In this document: positions 9,242 to 18,358 of the stretch, piece after piece
Layout: the number at the start of each line of letters is the position of its first letter
How positions within the stretch are numbered: the first letter of the stretch is position 1
Source of the DNA: an uncultured Aquimarina sp.
GTDB lineage: Bacteria > Bacteroidota > Bacteroidia > Flavobacteriales > Flavobacteriaceae
Assembly: GCA_947502885.1 (NCBI GenBank)
Contig: CANNBP010000021.1
Coordinates: 21,954-85,953, forward strand
DNA length: 64,000 bases
Reading direction: 5' to 3'
Program-made: the position numbers and the translations under genes
Notes under the pieces: generated by a model
What the model saw: the letters and a program-made list of their open reading frames with translations, nothing else
Told to the model about the DNA's origin: nothing
Databases searched by the model: none

Positions 9242-9988
9242 ATGAAAAACTTTCTTTCAATCATTATAACCCTTCTTGTTTTTAATATTTCTTTTGCCCA
9301 AAAAAATGAAATTGAATTATTGAAATCTTATAATTTCTATGTTGAGAAAAACATAGAAATGGAGAAATGGAGTAATAGATATTATCTTAAAAATGGACTT
9401 GTTACTGTGGGAGAAAGTTATTGGAAAAATGAACTACGAAGCCGAACGGAATTTAAATATGACCATTTTAATAATGTGGAATGTGAAATAAACACCTTTG
9501 ACATCAACGAAGGAAAGGTAAATCGCGTTACAAAAATCAAACTGAAATATGAAAATGGGTTGTTGATTAGTAAAGAATTCGATTATGGATTGACCGAAAA
9601 ATATTCCGACTTCACAGAATACGGAAAACCAAGATTAATTGAAAGAACTGATGAGTATAAAATTTGGCCTTACAAAGAAACCTTTAAATATGATGAAAAT
9701 GGAAATATTATTAAATCAATAGTATTTAGAACATATACGGATTTAAAAGACAAAACAGTAAATGAAAAGGTAACTACTTATTTCAAATATGACAAATGGA
9801 ATAATGTGATAGAAATTCATCTAGAGTTTGAACCTAAACAAGAGTTTCCCATAATAATGGTTGGTGGTCCAGCAAAAAATGAATTTGAATATTTTAGATA
9901 TAAATACAATAAAAATGGGCTTTGGACTAAAAAGTATAAAACAGTAAACGGAAAGGAGTATCTTATTGCTAAAAGAAAATATAAATAA
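9242..9988 (+). CDS. hypothetical secreted protein with YD-like FKYD-NGN motifs
   Basis: MKNFLSIIITLLVFNISFAQ signal; FKYDENGN. Confidence 0.55.
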   Translation: MKNFLSIIITLLVFNISFAQKNEIELLKSYNFYVEKNIEMEKWSNRYYLKNGLVTVGESYWKNELRSRTEFKYDHFNNVECEINTFDINEGKVNRVTKIKLKYENGLLISKEFDYGLTEKYSDFTEYGKPRLIERTDEYKIWPYKETFKYDENGNIIKSIVFRTYTDLKDKTVNEKVTTYFKYDKWNNVIEIHLEFEPKQEFPIIMVGGPAKNEFEYFRYKYNKNGLWTKKYKTVNGKEYLIAKRKYK

Positions 9989-9989
9989 C

Positions 9990-10002
9990 AGTGTACAACA
10001 CT
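9990..10002 (+). repeat. attC-like site F, left part, interrupted by IS
   Basis: AGTGTACAAC = reverse complement of GTTGTACACT at 9229. Confidence 0.75.
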
Positions 10003-11394
10003 ATATCCTATGTAAAGCCTTTTCCCAAGACTAGGTTATAAAAATACGATATTTTGTTTTTTAATTATCTCATATTAATACTTCAACGATAGCCTTTTAA
10101 GTAACTCCGCATCCTATATGTGGTATCCGCCTAAGGCGAATCCACCAGCATCGCTATGATTATGATTGGCAAACAAGGCAACTTGCTATAAAATGTGATA
10201 ACTTAATAAAGTTTCACCCAAATTGTTTAGTTGTCCTATTTTGTGCCAAAATGTATGTTAGAGTTTTTAAAGCTTTATTTTATTTCAATTTAACTTACCA
10301 CTCCTATTTGGTATGGAGTTTCTGTTTTGATAATGGCATGTATACGACTTAATAGTTTTCTAGCTACTTTAACCAATATACGTTTTACGTCTTTATCCTG
10401 ATGAGATCGATAATATTCTTGCATCACAGGATCAAAACGCAAAGCAACCCAAGTAGCTTCTACCAAATAACTCCTCATAATTCGGTTGGCTCTAGGAGTA
10501 AGCCCTGCAATGGTCAAGTTATCACCACTCTGATGAACTGAAGGGATCAAACCAACATAACTAGCTAATTGTTTAAAATTTTTAAACCTTCTTAAATCCC
10601 CCAACTCACAAAGAATACCACAAGCGACAATAGGACCAACTCCAGGAACACTCCGTAGTAAATAATAATCCTTCTTATAATGCTTACGACAATAAGCTCG
10701 CAACTGAACACTTACCCTTCGAACTTGTTTATCTACAAAACCATAAGATGCTAATCTAGTCTCTAAACAATAATCCATCGTTGTATAATCAAAAGATAAC
10801 TCTTTGAGCCAAACTCTAAATTTATGTGACCAGTGAGGCTTGTCTAAATCTTCAGGAATAGGAATACCCAAATACAACAATTGCATCTTGATCTTACGCA
10901 ACTCCTTTACCAGATCATTACGCCTACGAAACAAACAGCGCAACTGTTCTCGTTCTATATCCGGAACATGAATCCCTTGTAATCGACCATCTTTTAATTC
11001 TCTACATAATAAACGAGCATCTATCTTATCACTCTTCTGAAATTGAACTTTGGAAGGACGAGAAATATCAGCAGGATTAACTACCATAGAATACCATCCA
11101 AAGGATTCAAATAAACGATGATGGCTAAACCCACAACAACCAGATTCATAACAACAATAAACTTTATAGTCCTTAAAATATTTTGCAACATATTTTTGTA
11201 AAGCAAAAGCATTGGGTGGAATCGTCAGATCACATCCATCAAAAAGATCTGTAGCTGTATGAATTTTCCAACTTCGCTTGTGTACGTCAATACCAATAAA
11301 TAACTTTGAGTCTGCAGTATTCTTTGTTTTCATAATAAGAAAGTTTAGAGATTTTTATTATTCTAACTTAGGATACTGCTTTTACATTGTTGCT
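10003..11394 (-). mobile_element. IS110-family (IS1111-like) element, copy 1
   Basis: DEDD-type transposase; ends shared with copy 2 (TATCCTATGTAAAGCC ... TTTTACATTGTTGCTA); ~290 bp noncoding after the tnp stop. Confidence 0.85.
10290..11333 (-). CDS. IS110 family transposase
   Basis: FIGIDVHKRSWKI ... LLRSVPGVGPIVACGILCELGD ... SGDNLTIAGLTPRANRIMRSYLVEA. Confidence 0.9.
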   Translation of the reverse strand: MKTKNTADSKLFIGIDVHKRSWKIHTATDLFDGCDLTIPPNAFALQKYVAKYFKDYKVYCCYESGCCGFSHHRLFESFGWYSMVVNPADISRPSKVQFQKSDKIDARLLCRELKDGRLQGIHVPDIEREQLRCLFRRRNDLVKELRKIKMQLLYLGIPIPEDLDKPHWSHKFRVWLKELSFDYTTMDYCLETRLASYGFVDKQVRRVSVQLRAYCRKHYKKDYYLLRSVPGVGPIVACGILCELGDLRRFKNFKQLASYVGLIPSVHQSGDNLTIAGLTPRANRIMRSYLVEATWVALRFDPVMQEYYRSHQDKDVKRILVKVARKLLSRIHAIIKTETPYQIGVVS

Positions 11395-11512
11395 ATAAAA
11401 AATAGGCAAAACAGTAATAAATTCAAGACTTTTGGCTCGCATCAAACTTTGTGCTTTACCGAAAGTTTAGTATTTCTAAATCGCCTACTTTTCATATACT
11501 AACCGTTGTCAT
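11395..11512 (+). repeat. attC-like site F, right part
   Basis: TTTTCATATACTAACCGTTGTCATT right arm. Confidence 0.7.
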
Positions 11513-11521
11513 TAATTGAAA

Positions 11522-11812
11522 ATGAATAAAGATCAAATTAAAAAAGAGTTTAAAGAAAACTTTCTGGAGTTAAGGAAACTCTTAAATTCTTGGGAGTTGA
11601 TTCCAGGTTCTTCTAAAGATGAGTTTGATTCTTTAAATCATCAAATTCTGAGTCATTTGTATAGAGGAGTGGATTTTGAAAAAATCTCTAGTGTTTTAGA
11701 TAGTGAATTGACCGTTACCTATGGTCTTTCATATGATCTAGAAGATTCTGAAAAAATAGCAACGGAAATTATAGAATGGTGGAATTTTAAAAACTCTTGC
11801 GAAACGGAATGA
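11522..11812 (+). CDS. hypothetical protein
   Basis: ORF in cassette F-H. Confidence 0.5.
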   Translation: MNKDQIKKEFKENFLELRKLLNSWELIPGSSKDEFDSLNHQILSHLYRGVDFEKISSVLDSELTVTYGLSYDLEDSEKIATEIIEWWNFKNSCETE

Positions 11813-12135
11813 ACTCAGATGTAATAAGTGTTAAAGCTAAACTGACCCTATACTCGCCTGAAAATGGAGGAAGAAATACCCGAATTGCAACTAAGTATCG
11901 CCCTAATCACGTAATGGAGTATTTACCAAACTCGAATGAATTTCCAACGACATATATCGGACAAATTGAATTTGATAAAGACCTAATCTATCCTGAAGAA
12001 ACAGAAAACGTAATAGTTAGGTTTTTAAAACATCAAAATATCGAGGAACTTATAATTGAAGGAAGGATCTGGTGGATTCATGAAGGTCCAAGAAAAATTG
12101 GAGAAGCTGAAATAATCGAAATTATGAATGAATAA
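11809..12135 (+). CDS. hypothetical protein, overlaps the upstream ORF by 4 bp
   Basis: ORF; ATGA overlap. Confidence 0.55.
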   Translation: MNSDVISVKAKLTLYSPENGGRNTRIATKYRPNHVMEYLPNSNEFPTTYIGQIEFDKDLIYPEETENVIVRFLKHQNIEELIIEGRIWWIHEGPRKIGEAEIIEIMNE

Positions 12136-12139
12136 AAAC

Positions 12140-12211
12140 TAATGACAACACTATATAACAAAACATAGCTGCCCTTTAGGTCAGCAACGTTTGTTATATT
12201 AAACGTTAGCA
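12140..12211 (+). repeat. attC-like site H (short)
   Basis: R'' TAATGACAAC vs start GTTGTCATTA (11505); stem ATATAACAAAAC / GTTTGTTATAT; R' GTTAGC. Confidence 0.85.
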
Positions 12212-12242
12212 ACTATAAAACATAATTAAGTGAATCAAGAGA

Positions 12243-12686
12243 ATGAGTAAACAAAAGCGACTACCACAAGGAATGCCTATTGATGCGATAGAACGTGTAT
12301 ATATCAAGGAACTTGATAGGTACTCTGATCAATTAATAAATGAGATTAAAGACTTCCTAAAAATTCCATTGAAAGAAGACGTGATTGAGGGCAGTGTAGA
12401 AATTTTTCCAGATGAATATGGAGATGGTTTTTTATCAATAGGACTTTACTTAAAGAGTGAATTGACAAATCATATTTCTTTTGTGGATAATGTGAAAGAT
12501 TTACCAATGATAGATTTGATCAATTATGACGAAGAAAATCTCGTAGATCTAATTGTAGATATAACGCAAAGATGGTTTGCAGAGAGTTGGTGGAAAGCAG
12601 GAGGTTGGGAATATAAATTACCATTAAAAGTATATGGACATGATGGGTTTGGAAGCGGAATTGTTATTGACTTAACCAAACAATAA
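12243..12686 (+). CDS. hypothetical protein
   Basis: ORF in cassette H-I. Confidence 0.6.
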   Translation: MSKQKRLPQGMPIDAIERVYIKELDRYSDQLINEIKDFLKIPLKEDVIEGSVEIFPDEYGDGFLSIGLYLKSELTNHISFVDNVKDLPMIDLINYDEENLVDLIVDITQRWFAESWWKAGGWEYKLPLKVYGHDGFGSGIVIDLTKQ

Positions 12687-12700
12687 ATAATAAAACGAAA

Positions 12701-12753
12701 GCACAACATTATGTAAAAATGCATTAAAACGCATTTTACATTAAACGTTGTAG
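12701..12753 (+). repeat. attC-like site I (short, ~52 bp)
   Basis: CACAACATTATGTAAAAATGC ATTAAAA CGCATTTTACATTAAACGTTGTAG. Confidence 0.8.
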
Positions 12754-12770
12754 TTAATCTAAATTGAAAT

Positions 12771-13352
12771 ATGAATAAAAAACTATTATTAGCACTGTTA
12801 TTGACTTTAACAATTAAAGCATTTTCTCAAGATTCAAAATTTAGTATTGAAGCTAACTATCCTCTTCCAATTGATGATAATTTTATAGGAAAAAATTATA
12901 CTGGAATTATTGATATTGGCGTAAAGTATCGATTTTTTGACTTAAATATAATTAATATAGGAGCTTCGTTCAACGGCGGAGTTTTATTGAATAATTCAAA
13001 TCAAAATAATGGATTACAAGATTTCAAAGTTACATCGTATTCAATACAGCCAAAGGTTTTTGTAGAACTTGATATGGAATCAATTCCTAAATTTCATCCA
13101 TTCGTAGGCCTCGGCTATACTTTAATGATTTTTGATCCTTCAGGAACAAATAATGGATTTGATGTTTCTGGTGAAAGCGATACTCAAAGCGGAATTAATG
13201 CCAATTTAGGAATTGCATACGATATAACGGAAAAACTATTCGCACAAATTCAATATGATTTTGTTAAACTCGGAGTTGAAAATGAAGTTCCCGATATTAA
13301 GTTTAATAGAAATGTGAATATTCTGAAAATTGGATTAGGTTTTCGATTATAA
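12771..13352 (+). CDS. outer-membrane beta-barrel-like protein
   Basis: Signal peptide and alternating beta-strand pattern ending LKIGLGFRL. Confidence 0.65.
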   Translation: MNKKLLLALLLTLTIKAFSQDSKFSIEANYPLPIDDNFIGKNYTGIIDIGVKYRFFDLNIINIGASFNGGVLLNNSNQNNGLQDFKVTSYSIQPKVFVELDMESIPKFHPFVGLGYTLMIFDPSGTNNGFDVSGESDTQSGINANLGIAYDITEKLFAQIQYDFVKLGVENEVPDIKFNRNVNILKIGLGFRL

Positions 13353-13353
13353 C

Positions 13354-13530
13354 TAACTACAACATCATATATAAAATCAGAGCAAAGTATAGTGTCATAT
13401 CGAAAGGTCATTTCCTTTTTGCAATGGCGCTAGATTTTTATAAATTAAACAAGAAATAAAAATGCGCAGATAGATCAATTGGTTCAGGCTTGTTTGCCTT
13501 GCTCCGATTCATATATTTGGCATTATGAGC
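13354..13530 (+). repeat. attC-like site J with altered R' (ATTATG)
   Basis: R'' TAACTACAAC vs start GTTGTAGTTA (12747); body nearly identical to site M. Confidence 0.75.
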
Positions 13531-13983
13531 AAGCTGAAAGAAACTATGGAGATAAAACCTAAAATTGGATTTAATAATATAAAGTACGGAATGTACCGTA
13601 AAGATATTATAGCGATTTTAGGGAAGCCTGACCGAATTGTGACGGACGAAAATGATGAATTTGAGCAACGATTGGAATGGAATGAATTAAAAATACGATT
13701 GACGTTTCAACTTGATGACAACGATAGATTTACCTATTTGACTTCCAAGAATAACGAAACGGAATTTAATGGCGAACGAATTATCGGAATGAATATTAAC
13801 GATGCAAAAAACAAACTCTTTGCGGAATTAATAACTGAATGGGAAGTTGAGGACTACCAATTCTTTGAAACTCATTTTAATGAAGATTTATGGTTAACAT
13901 TACGTTCTGAATTTGGCAGAGTTTTAGAATTTGAAATGGGAGTTCCATTCAAAAACGAAAATGAATATAATTGGCCTGAATGA
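13525..13983 (+). CDS. hypothetical protein
   Basis: ORF; ATG lies inside the R' box. Confidence 0.55.
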   Translation: MSKLKETMEIKPKIGFNNIKYGMYRKDIIAILGKPDRIVTDENDEFEQRLEWNELKIRLTFQLDDNDRFTYLTSKNNETEFNGERIIGMNINDAKNKLFAELITEWEVEDYQFFETHFNEDLWLTLRSEFGRVLEFEMGVPFKNENEYNWPE

Positions 13984-13991
13984 ATTATTTT

Positions 13992-14159
13992 ATGACTGCT
14001 TTCTTAAAAATATTGAGAATACTATTGATTTTGATTTTAGGATTTATTCTAATAGTAACTTCTATTTTCATTTTTGATAGATATGTTTCTAATCCGTATA
14101 TGAAAGGAATAAGTCCAGTAGATATTAAACATATATTTATCTCGTTTTACCATTACTAA
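13992..14159 (+). CDS. small membrane protein (~55 aa)
   Basis: MTAFLKILRILLILILGFILIVTSIFIFDRYVSNPYMKG (not in the supplied track). Confidence 0.4.
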   Translation: MTAFLKILRILLILILGFILIVTSIFIFDRYVSNPYMKGISPVDIKHIFISFYHY

Positions 14160-14207
14160 TAATGATTTTTGGAATAAGATTAATAGAAAAGAAACGGAGA
14201 AAAGCCA

Positions 14208-14410
14208 GCTCAAAACAACGTGTCCTATAATTAATACGGGGGGTTATGCTTAATCCAAAGAGAAGTGTTTTTTAACCAAGTTCACCAAATCTTTTGATTT
14301 GGCTTTTAAAAATGAAAAATTAAAACAAAATAAAAAGTTTTGGCTAAATGCTTAATCGGAAATTAATCACTTTTTAATTCCCGTACTAATCATAGCCGAG
14401 ACCGTTCTAT
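14208..14410 (+). repeat. attC-like site K (~200 bp, same family as D)
   Basis: R'' GCTCAAAAC vs start ATTATGAGC (13522); right arm CCCGTACTAATCATAGCCGAGACCGTTCTA. Confidence 0.75.
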
Positions 14411-14423
14411 ACCATTACAACCA

Positions 14424-14993
14424 ATGAAAAATCTAGTAAAACATATTGAATCAAAAATTTCTTTAACTCGAGAAGAGATAAGTTTGATTGAAAAACATTT
14501 TCTTGTTGAAGAAATTGAAGCACAAACCAATCTTTTAGAGGCAGGAAAAACAGAGCGATACATTTATTTTTTAAGCAGTGGAATTGTAAGAGGTTATCAA
14601 AATATAAATGGAAAACTAATCATAGAACACCTTGTTGATGAACAAAATTTTTTTACTTCTATCGAAAGTTTTATGAGTGAAACACCTTCGGCTGATTATT
14701 TTGAAACTGTTACAAATTGCAAACTTCTAAAAATTTCCAAACCAGATTTAGACCTTCTAAGAAACTATTCAACTAAATGGCATACGATAATTGAAACTAT
14801 AACAAATGAACATTTAAATTGTAAAATGGATAGAGTTAGAGATTTTCAAACACTTTCTGCTAAAGAACGCTATTTAAAATTTATAAAAGAAACCCCCAAT
14901 TTAGCCTTAAATGTTTCTATTGAAAATATCGCATCATTCTTAGGTATGGAACCTCAATCATTAAGTCGTATTCGCAAACAAATCGCTTCCTAA
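14424..14993 (+). CDS. Crp/Fnr family transcriptional regulator
   Basis: cNMP-binding-like N-term; IENIASFLGMEPQSLSRIRKQI HTH. Confidence 0.85.
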   Translation: MKNLVKHIESKISLTREEISLIEKHFLVEEIEAQTNLLEAGKTERYIYFLSSGIVRGYQNINGKLIIEHLVDEQNFFTSIESFMSETPSADYFETVTNCKLLKISKPDLDLLRNYSTKWHTIIETITNEHLNCKMDRVRDFQTLSAKERYLKFIKETPNLALNVSIENIASFLGMEPQSLSRIRKQIAS

Positions 14994-15051
14994 CAAATGT
15001 TATTTTTGAATCTCTAAAAACTATTGACATTTGCTCAAACAAACTTTAAGT

Positions 15052-16053
15052 ATGAGCGAAAAAATATCATTAGTAACGGGAGCAAATGGTCACCTTGGGA
15101 ATAATTTAGTTAGATTACTACTTTCAAAAAATCATAAAGTAAGAGCATCTGTAAGGGATTTAAAAAACAAACAACCTTTCGATGGATTAGACTGCGAAAT
15201 TTTTCAAGCAGATATTACAGATAGAGAATCACTTAAAAAAACCTTTAAAAATGTAACATATTTATATGCTGTTGGTGCAAATTTCAATATGTGGGCAAAA
15301 AATCCAAAAGTAGAAATCTATGACAATAATGTACAAGGAACACAAAATGTATTTGACATTGCCAATGAATGCGGAATTAAAAGCATTGTCTTTGTAAGTT
15401 CAGTAGCTTCTTTAGATTTCACAAAACTTCCCGCAAATGTTGATAATGGCTATAATAAAGATAGACGGAATTGGTATTATAATTCTAAAAATGATTCCGA
15501 CAAACTCGCTTTAGAATTAGGAGAAAAATATGGAATCCGAACCGTTTTAGTTTTACCATCAGCAATGATTGGCAATGAAGCCCACAAATTAAGTTATTCT
15601 AACAATTTGGTTTCTCAAATAATTAATGGTGAAATTCCTATTGATACAAACATAACAATTAACTGGGTAGATGTGAAAGATGTAGCCTTAGGTTCTTACA
15701 ATGCTATGCAAAAAGGAAATAATGGCGAGCGTTATATTTTGGCAAACGAAGAACATACTTCAATACAAGAGAGTGTAAAAATCGCGTCTAAAGAATTTCC
15801 TGAATTGAAATTAAAAATACCAAAAAAAGTACCCAAATGCTTATTATATTCTGTAGCAGGTCTCATGGAATTTACAAGTAAAATATCAAGAAAAGAGCCA
15901 CAGCTACAAAGACATTATTTAGATATGTTTTATGGCTTAAAGCAAGATTATGACATCACAAAATCAAGAAATGAAATAGATTTTAATCCGAAATCATCAA
16001 AGCAAGCCTTGATTGAAGCAATGAACTATTTAAAAAACGATTGGAAACAATAA
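15052..16053 (+). CDS. NAD-dependent epimerase/dehydratase (SDR)
   Basis: LVTGANGHLGNNLVRLLL Rossmann motif. Confidence 0.85.
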   Translation: MSEKISLVTGANGHLGNNLVRLLLSKNHKVRASVRDLKNKQPFDGLDCEIFQADITDRESLKKTFKNVTYLYAVGANFNMWAKNPKVEIYDNNVQGTQNVFDIANECGIKSIVFVSSVASLDFTKLPANVDNGYNKDRRNWYYNSKNDSDKLALELGEKYGIRTVLVLPSAMIGNEAHKLSYSNNLVSQIINGEIPIDTNITINWVDVKDVALGSYNAMQKGNNGERYILANEEHTSIQESVKIASKEFPELKLKIPKKVPKCLLYSVAGLMEFTSKISRKEPQLQRHYLDMFYGLKQDYDITKSRNEIDFNPKSSKQALIEAMNYLKNDWKQ

Positions 16054-16057
16054 AATA

Positions 16058-16477
16058 ATGAAACATATATTTTTACTGTTAATAATAGCTTTAAGTATAA
16101 CTGCCAAAGGACAAACTATTGTTGGTTTATGGGAAACTTATGATGACAAAACCAATGAAAAAAAAGCAGTTATTGAAATTTTCAAAACAAACAATATCTA
16201 TTTCGCTAAAATATTTGAAAACTTTGTTGGAGGGAAAAACGCTACTTGTGAAAAGTGTAAAGGAACAAAAAAAGATAACCCAATAATTGGTTTATTAATT
16301 ATTGAAAATATTAAGAAAAATGGAGACGAATTTGATGGGGGAAATATTCTTGACCCAGAAACTGGGGAAACTTATAAATGTTATTTAAAACTTATGAATG
16401 ATAATAAACTTAAAGTAAGAGGTTTTCTTGGGTTCTCGCTTTTTGGAAGAACTCAATATTGGAATAGAAAAGAATAA
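16058..16477 (+). CDS. DUF2147 domain-containing protein
   Basis: GLWETYDDKTNEKKAVIEIFK ... GGNILDPETGETYKCYLKL ... LRVRGF-like. Confidence 0.8.
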   Translation: MKHIFLLLIIALSITAKGQTIVGLWETYDDKTNEKKAVIEIFKTNNIYFAKIFENFVGGKNATCEKCKGTKKDNPIIGLLIIENIKKNGDEFDGGNILDPETGETYKCYLKLMNDNKLKVRGFLGFSLFGRTQYWNRKE

Positions 16478-16480
16478 AAC

Positions 16481-16652
16481 GGCATAGAACAATGTGTGAT
16501 CATAGCAGCTAAGTAATCAATCGATTGATTCTTGTATATTTGGTAAGGCGCAATCACTTGCAAAAAGTAAAGTTAGCAATCAATACGCAAGAAAATTCAA
16601 AAAGCAAGGTAACATTTTGCACAGCTAAGACACATATATTAAACGTTGCCAC
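16481..16652 (+). repeat. attC-like site L
   Basis: R'' GGCATAGAAC vs start GTTCTATACC (14404); right arm CGACACATATATTAAACGTTGCC. Confidence 0.8.
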
Positions 16653-16668
16653 ACATTTAAGAAACTCA

Positions 16669-17217
16669 ATGGGAGGATTTACAAATCTGATTTATTTTAA
16701 AGAATATCTATCTGAGGAATCAACTAGTCGGATAAAAAAAACTCTTGAAACTTGTGGAGAATTTAAATTGAGTGTAGAAAGTGAATTGGATTACGACTTG
16801 GAAGTGGAATATAATGGAGAAAGTTATACTTTCCGAATTTATTACTCAGACGCTAAAAATGATGAAGATTTTGATACAGAAACAAAAACTGAATTTATAA
16901 AAAAAGTTGGATATGTTCCAAAATGTTATATTGGATTTATGGCTTGGACGAACTTAAAATACGGACATAAATTCATTGCGGAATTAATGTCAAAAATATT
17001 AGAAATAGAAAACGGATTAGTTGAATTTTCAGCAGCAATTAACCCTGATTTAAGCGAAGACAAAGAAAAAATAAGGAAATTTGTTACTCAAGTTGGTGGA
17101 AAAATAACGGAATTGGAATATGAAACTGAAAATGACGAAATTTGGTTCACGCATCTAGCCGATAAAGAGTTTTTAACTAATTGGATTAGGCATAAACAAT
17201 TTTATCTACCTAAATGA
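16669..17217 (+). CDS. hypothetical protein (supplied start 16525 lies in the attC)
   Basis: Internal ATG MGGFTNLIYFKEYL just after the cassette start. Confidence 0.6.
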   Translation: MGGFTNLIYFKEYLSEESTSRIKKTLETCGEFKLSVESELDYDLEVEYNGESYTFRIYYSDAKNDEDFDTETKTEFIKKVGYVPKCYIGFMAWTNLKYGHKFIAELMSKILEIENGLVEFSAAINPDLSEDKEKIRKFVTQVGGKITELEYETENDEIWFTHLADKEFLTNWIRHKQFYLPK

Positions 17218-17486
17218 AAAAAGGAATACTAAAAACTTTAATGCTTTATGGAATAGGATTCGGTATAGCGGGAATCATTTCTTTGACAGTAAAGCATACA
17301 TATATTCATGGTCCAGGATTACATCATTTTATAATGTTTTTGACATTTGTCATTGGAGTAATCTGGACTTTTGTTTGTTTATTTTTACTCCTTCGTAAAC
17401 CAAATGAAACTCTGAAGGGAATCGCAATAACGAATGCAATAATTATATCGAGTATAATGATTTTCCTATTCTTCATAATAAGATAA
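17214..17486 (+). CDS. small membrane protein
   Basis: Three hydrophobic segments; 4-bp overlap with upstream CDS. Confidence 0.55.
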   Translation: MKKGILKTLMLYGIGFGIAGIISLTVKHTYIHGPGLHHFIMFLTFVIGVIWTFVCLFLLLRKPNETLKGIAITNAIIISSIMIFLFFIIR

Positions 17487-17494
17487 AATATAAC

Positions 17495-17669
17495 GTGTGG
17501 TAACATTATATATAAAATCAGAGCAAAGTTTGGTGCCAATCGAAAGGTCATTTCCTTTTTGCAATGGCGCTAAGTTTTTATAAATTAAACAAGAAATAAA
17601 AATGCGCAGATAGATTAATTGGTTCAGGTGTGTTTGCCTTGCTTCAATTCATATATTTGGCGTTGTGTG
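17495..17669 (+). repeat. attC-like site M (same family as J)
   Basis: R'' GTGTGGTAAC vs start GTTGCCACAC (16645); R' GTTGTGTG. Confidence 0.8.
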
Positions 17670-17703
17670 TCATTCCATCAACCCCTTATAGTTGAAAATA
17701 AAT

Positions 17704-18240
17704 ATGTCCAAATTAGTAGAATATAGAGAGATTTTGAACTTAACTCAAGAAGAACTTTCAAAGAAGTCAGGAATCTCTGTAAGAACCATTCAGAGGATAG
17801 AATCAGGAATAGACCCTAAAGGTTTTACTTTGAAGTCGTTGGCGAAAGCCTTGGATGTAAATCAAAATGACCTTATTAATAAAAATAACCTAAGTAGTGA
17901 ATCCAATTCTAACATAGTAAATTTAATTAATCTTTCTTCTTTGATTGTTGTCTTTATACCTGTTGCGAGTTTTGTTTTGCCTCTAATAATTACTCTTATT
18001 AAAAAGCAATTAAATTCTTTAACTAAACAGATTATAACAATTCAAATACTATGGGCTGCAATAATGATTACAGTATATTTAATTGGAAGCATATTTTTTG
18101 TTGGAGAATTAGGGCGTGATATTGGAATGCTATTAATCTTACTGCTAATACTTGCAAATACTTTTGTTATTCTCAGAAATAGTATAGAGCTAAATAAAAA
18201 AGATAAACTTTATTTTAAATTAAATTTTAGTGTCATTTAG
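17704..18240 (+). CDS. XRE-family HTH protein with C-terminal TM segments
   Basis: LNLTQEELSKKSGISVRTIQRIESG. Confidence 0.8.
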   Translation: MSKLVEYREILNLTQEELSKKSGISVRTIQRIESGIDPKGFTLKSLAKALDVNQNDLINKNNLSSESNSNIVNLINLSSLIVVFIPVASFVLPLIITLIKKQLNSLTKQIITIQILWAAIMITVYLIGSIFFVGELGRDIGMLLILLLILANTFVILRNSIELNKKDKLYFKLNFSVI

Positions 18241-18358
18241 TTTTTTTCAAAGTATTAGTGGCAGTTGACGTATCTTTGGCGTGCTTTTGGCGTGGTCTTT
18301 TTTTTCTTCTCTTTTGTTAATTATTGACTTTTGAATCTCAATCTTACAAAACAAAATA

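Noticed and set aside
16525-16668. N-terminal extension of ORF 16525-17217
   Set aside because: It lies inside attC-like site L; the internal ATG at 16669 fits the cassette structure better.
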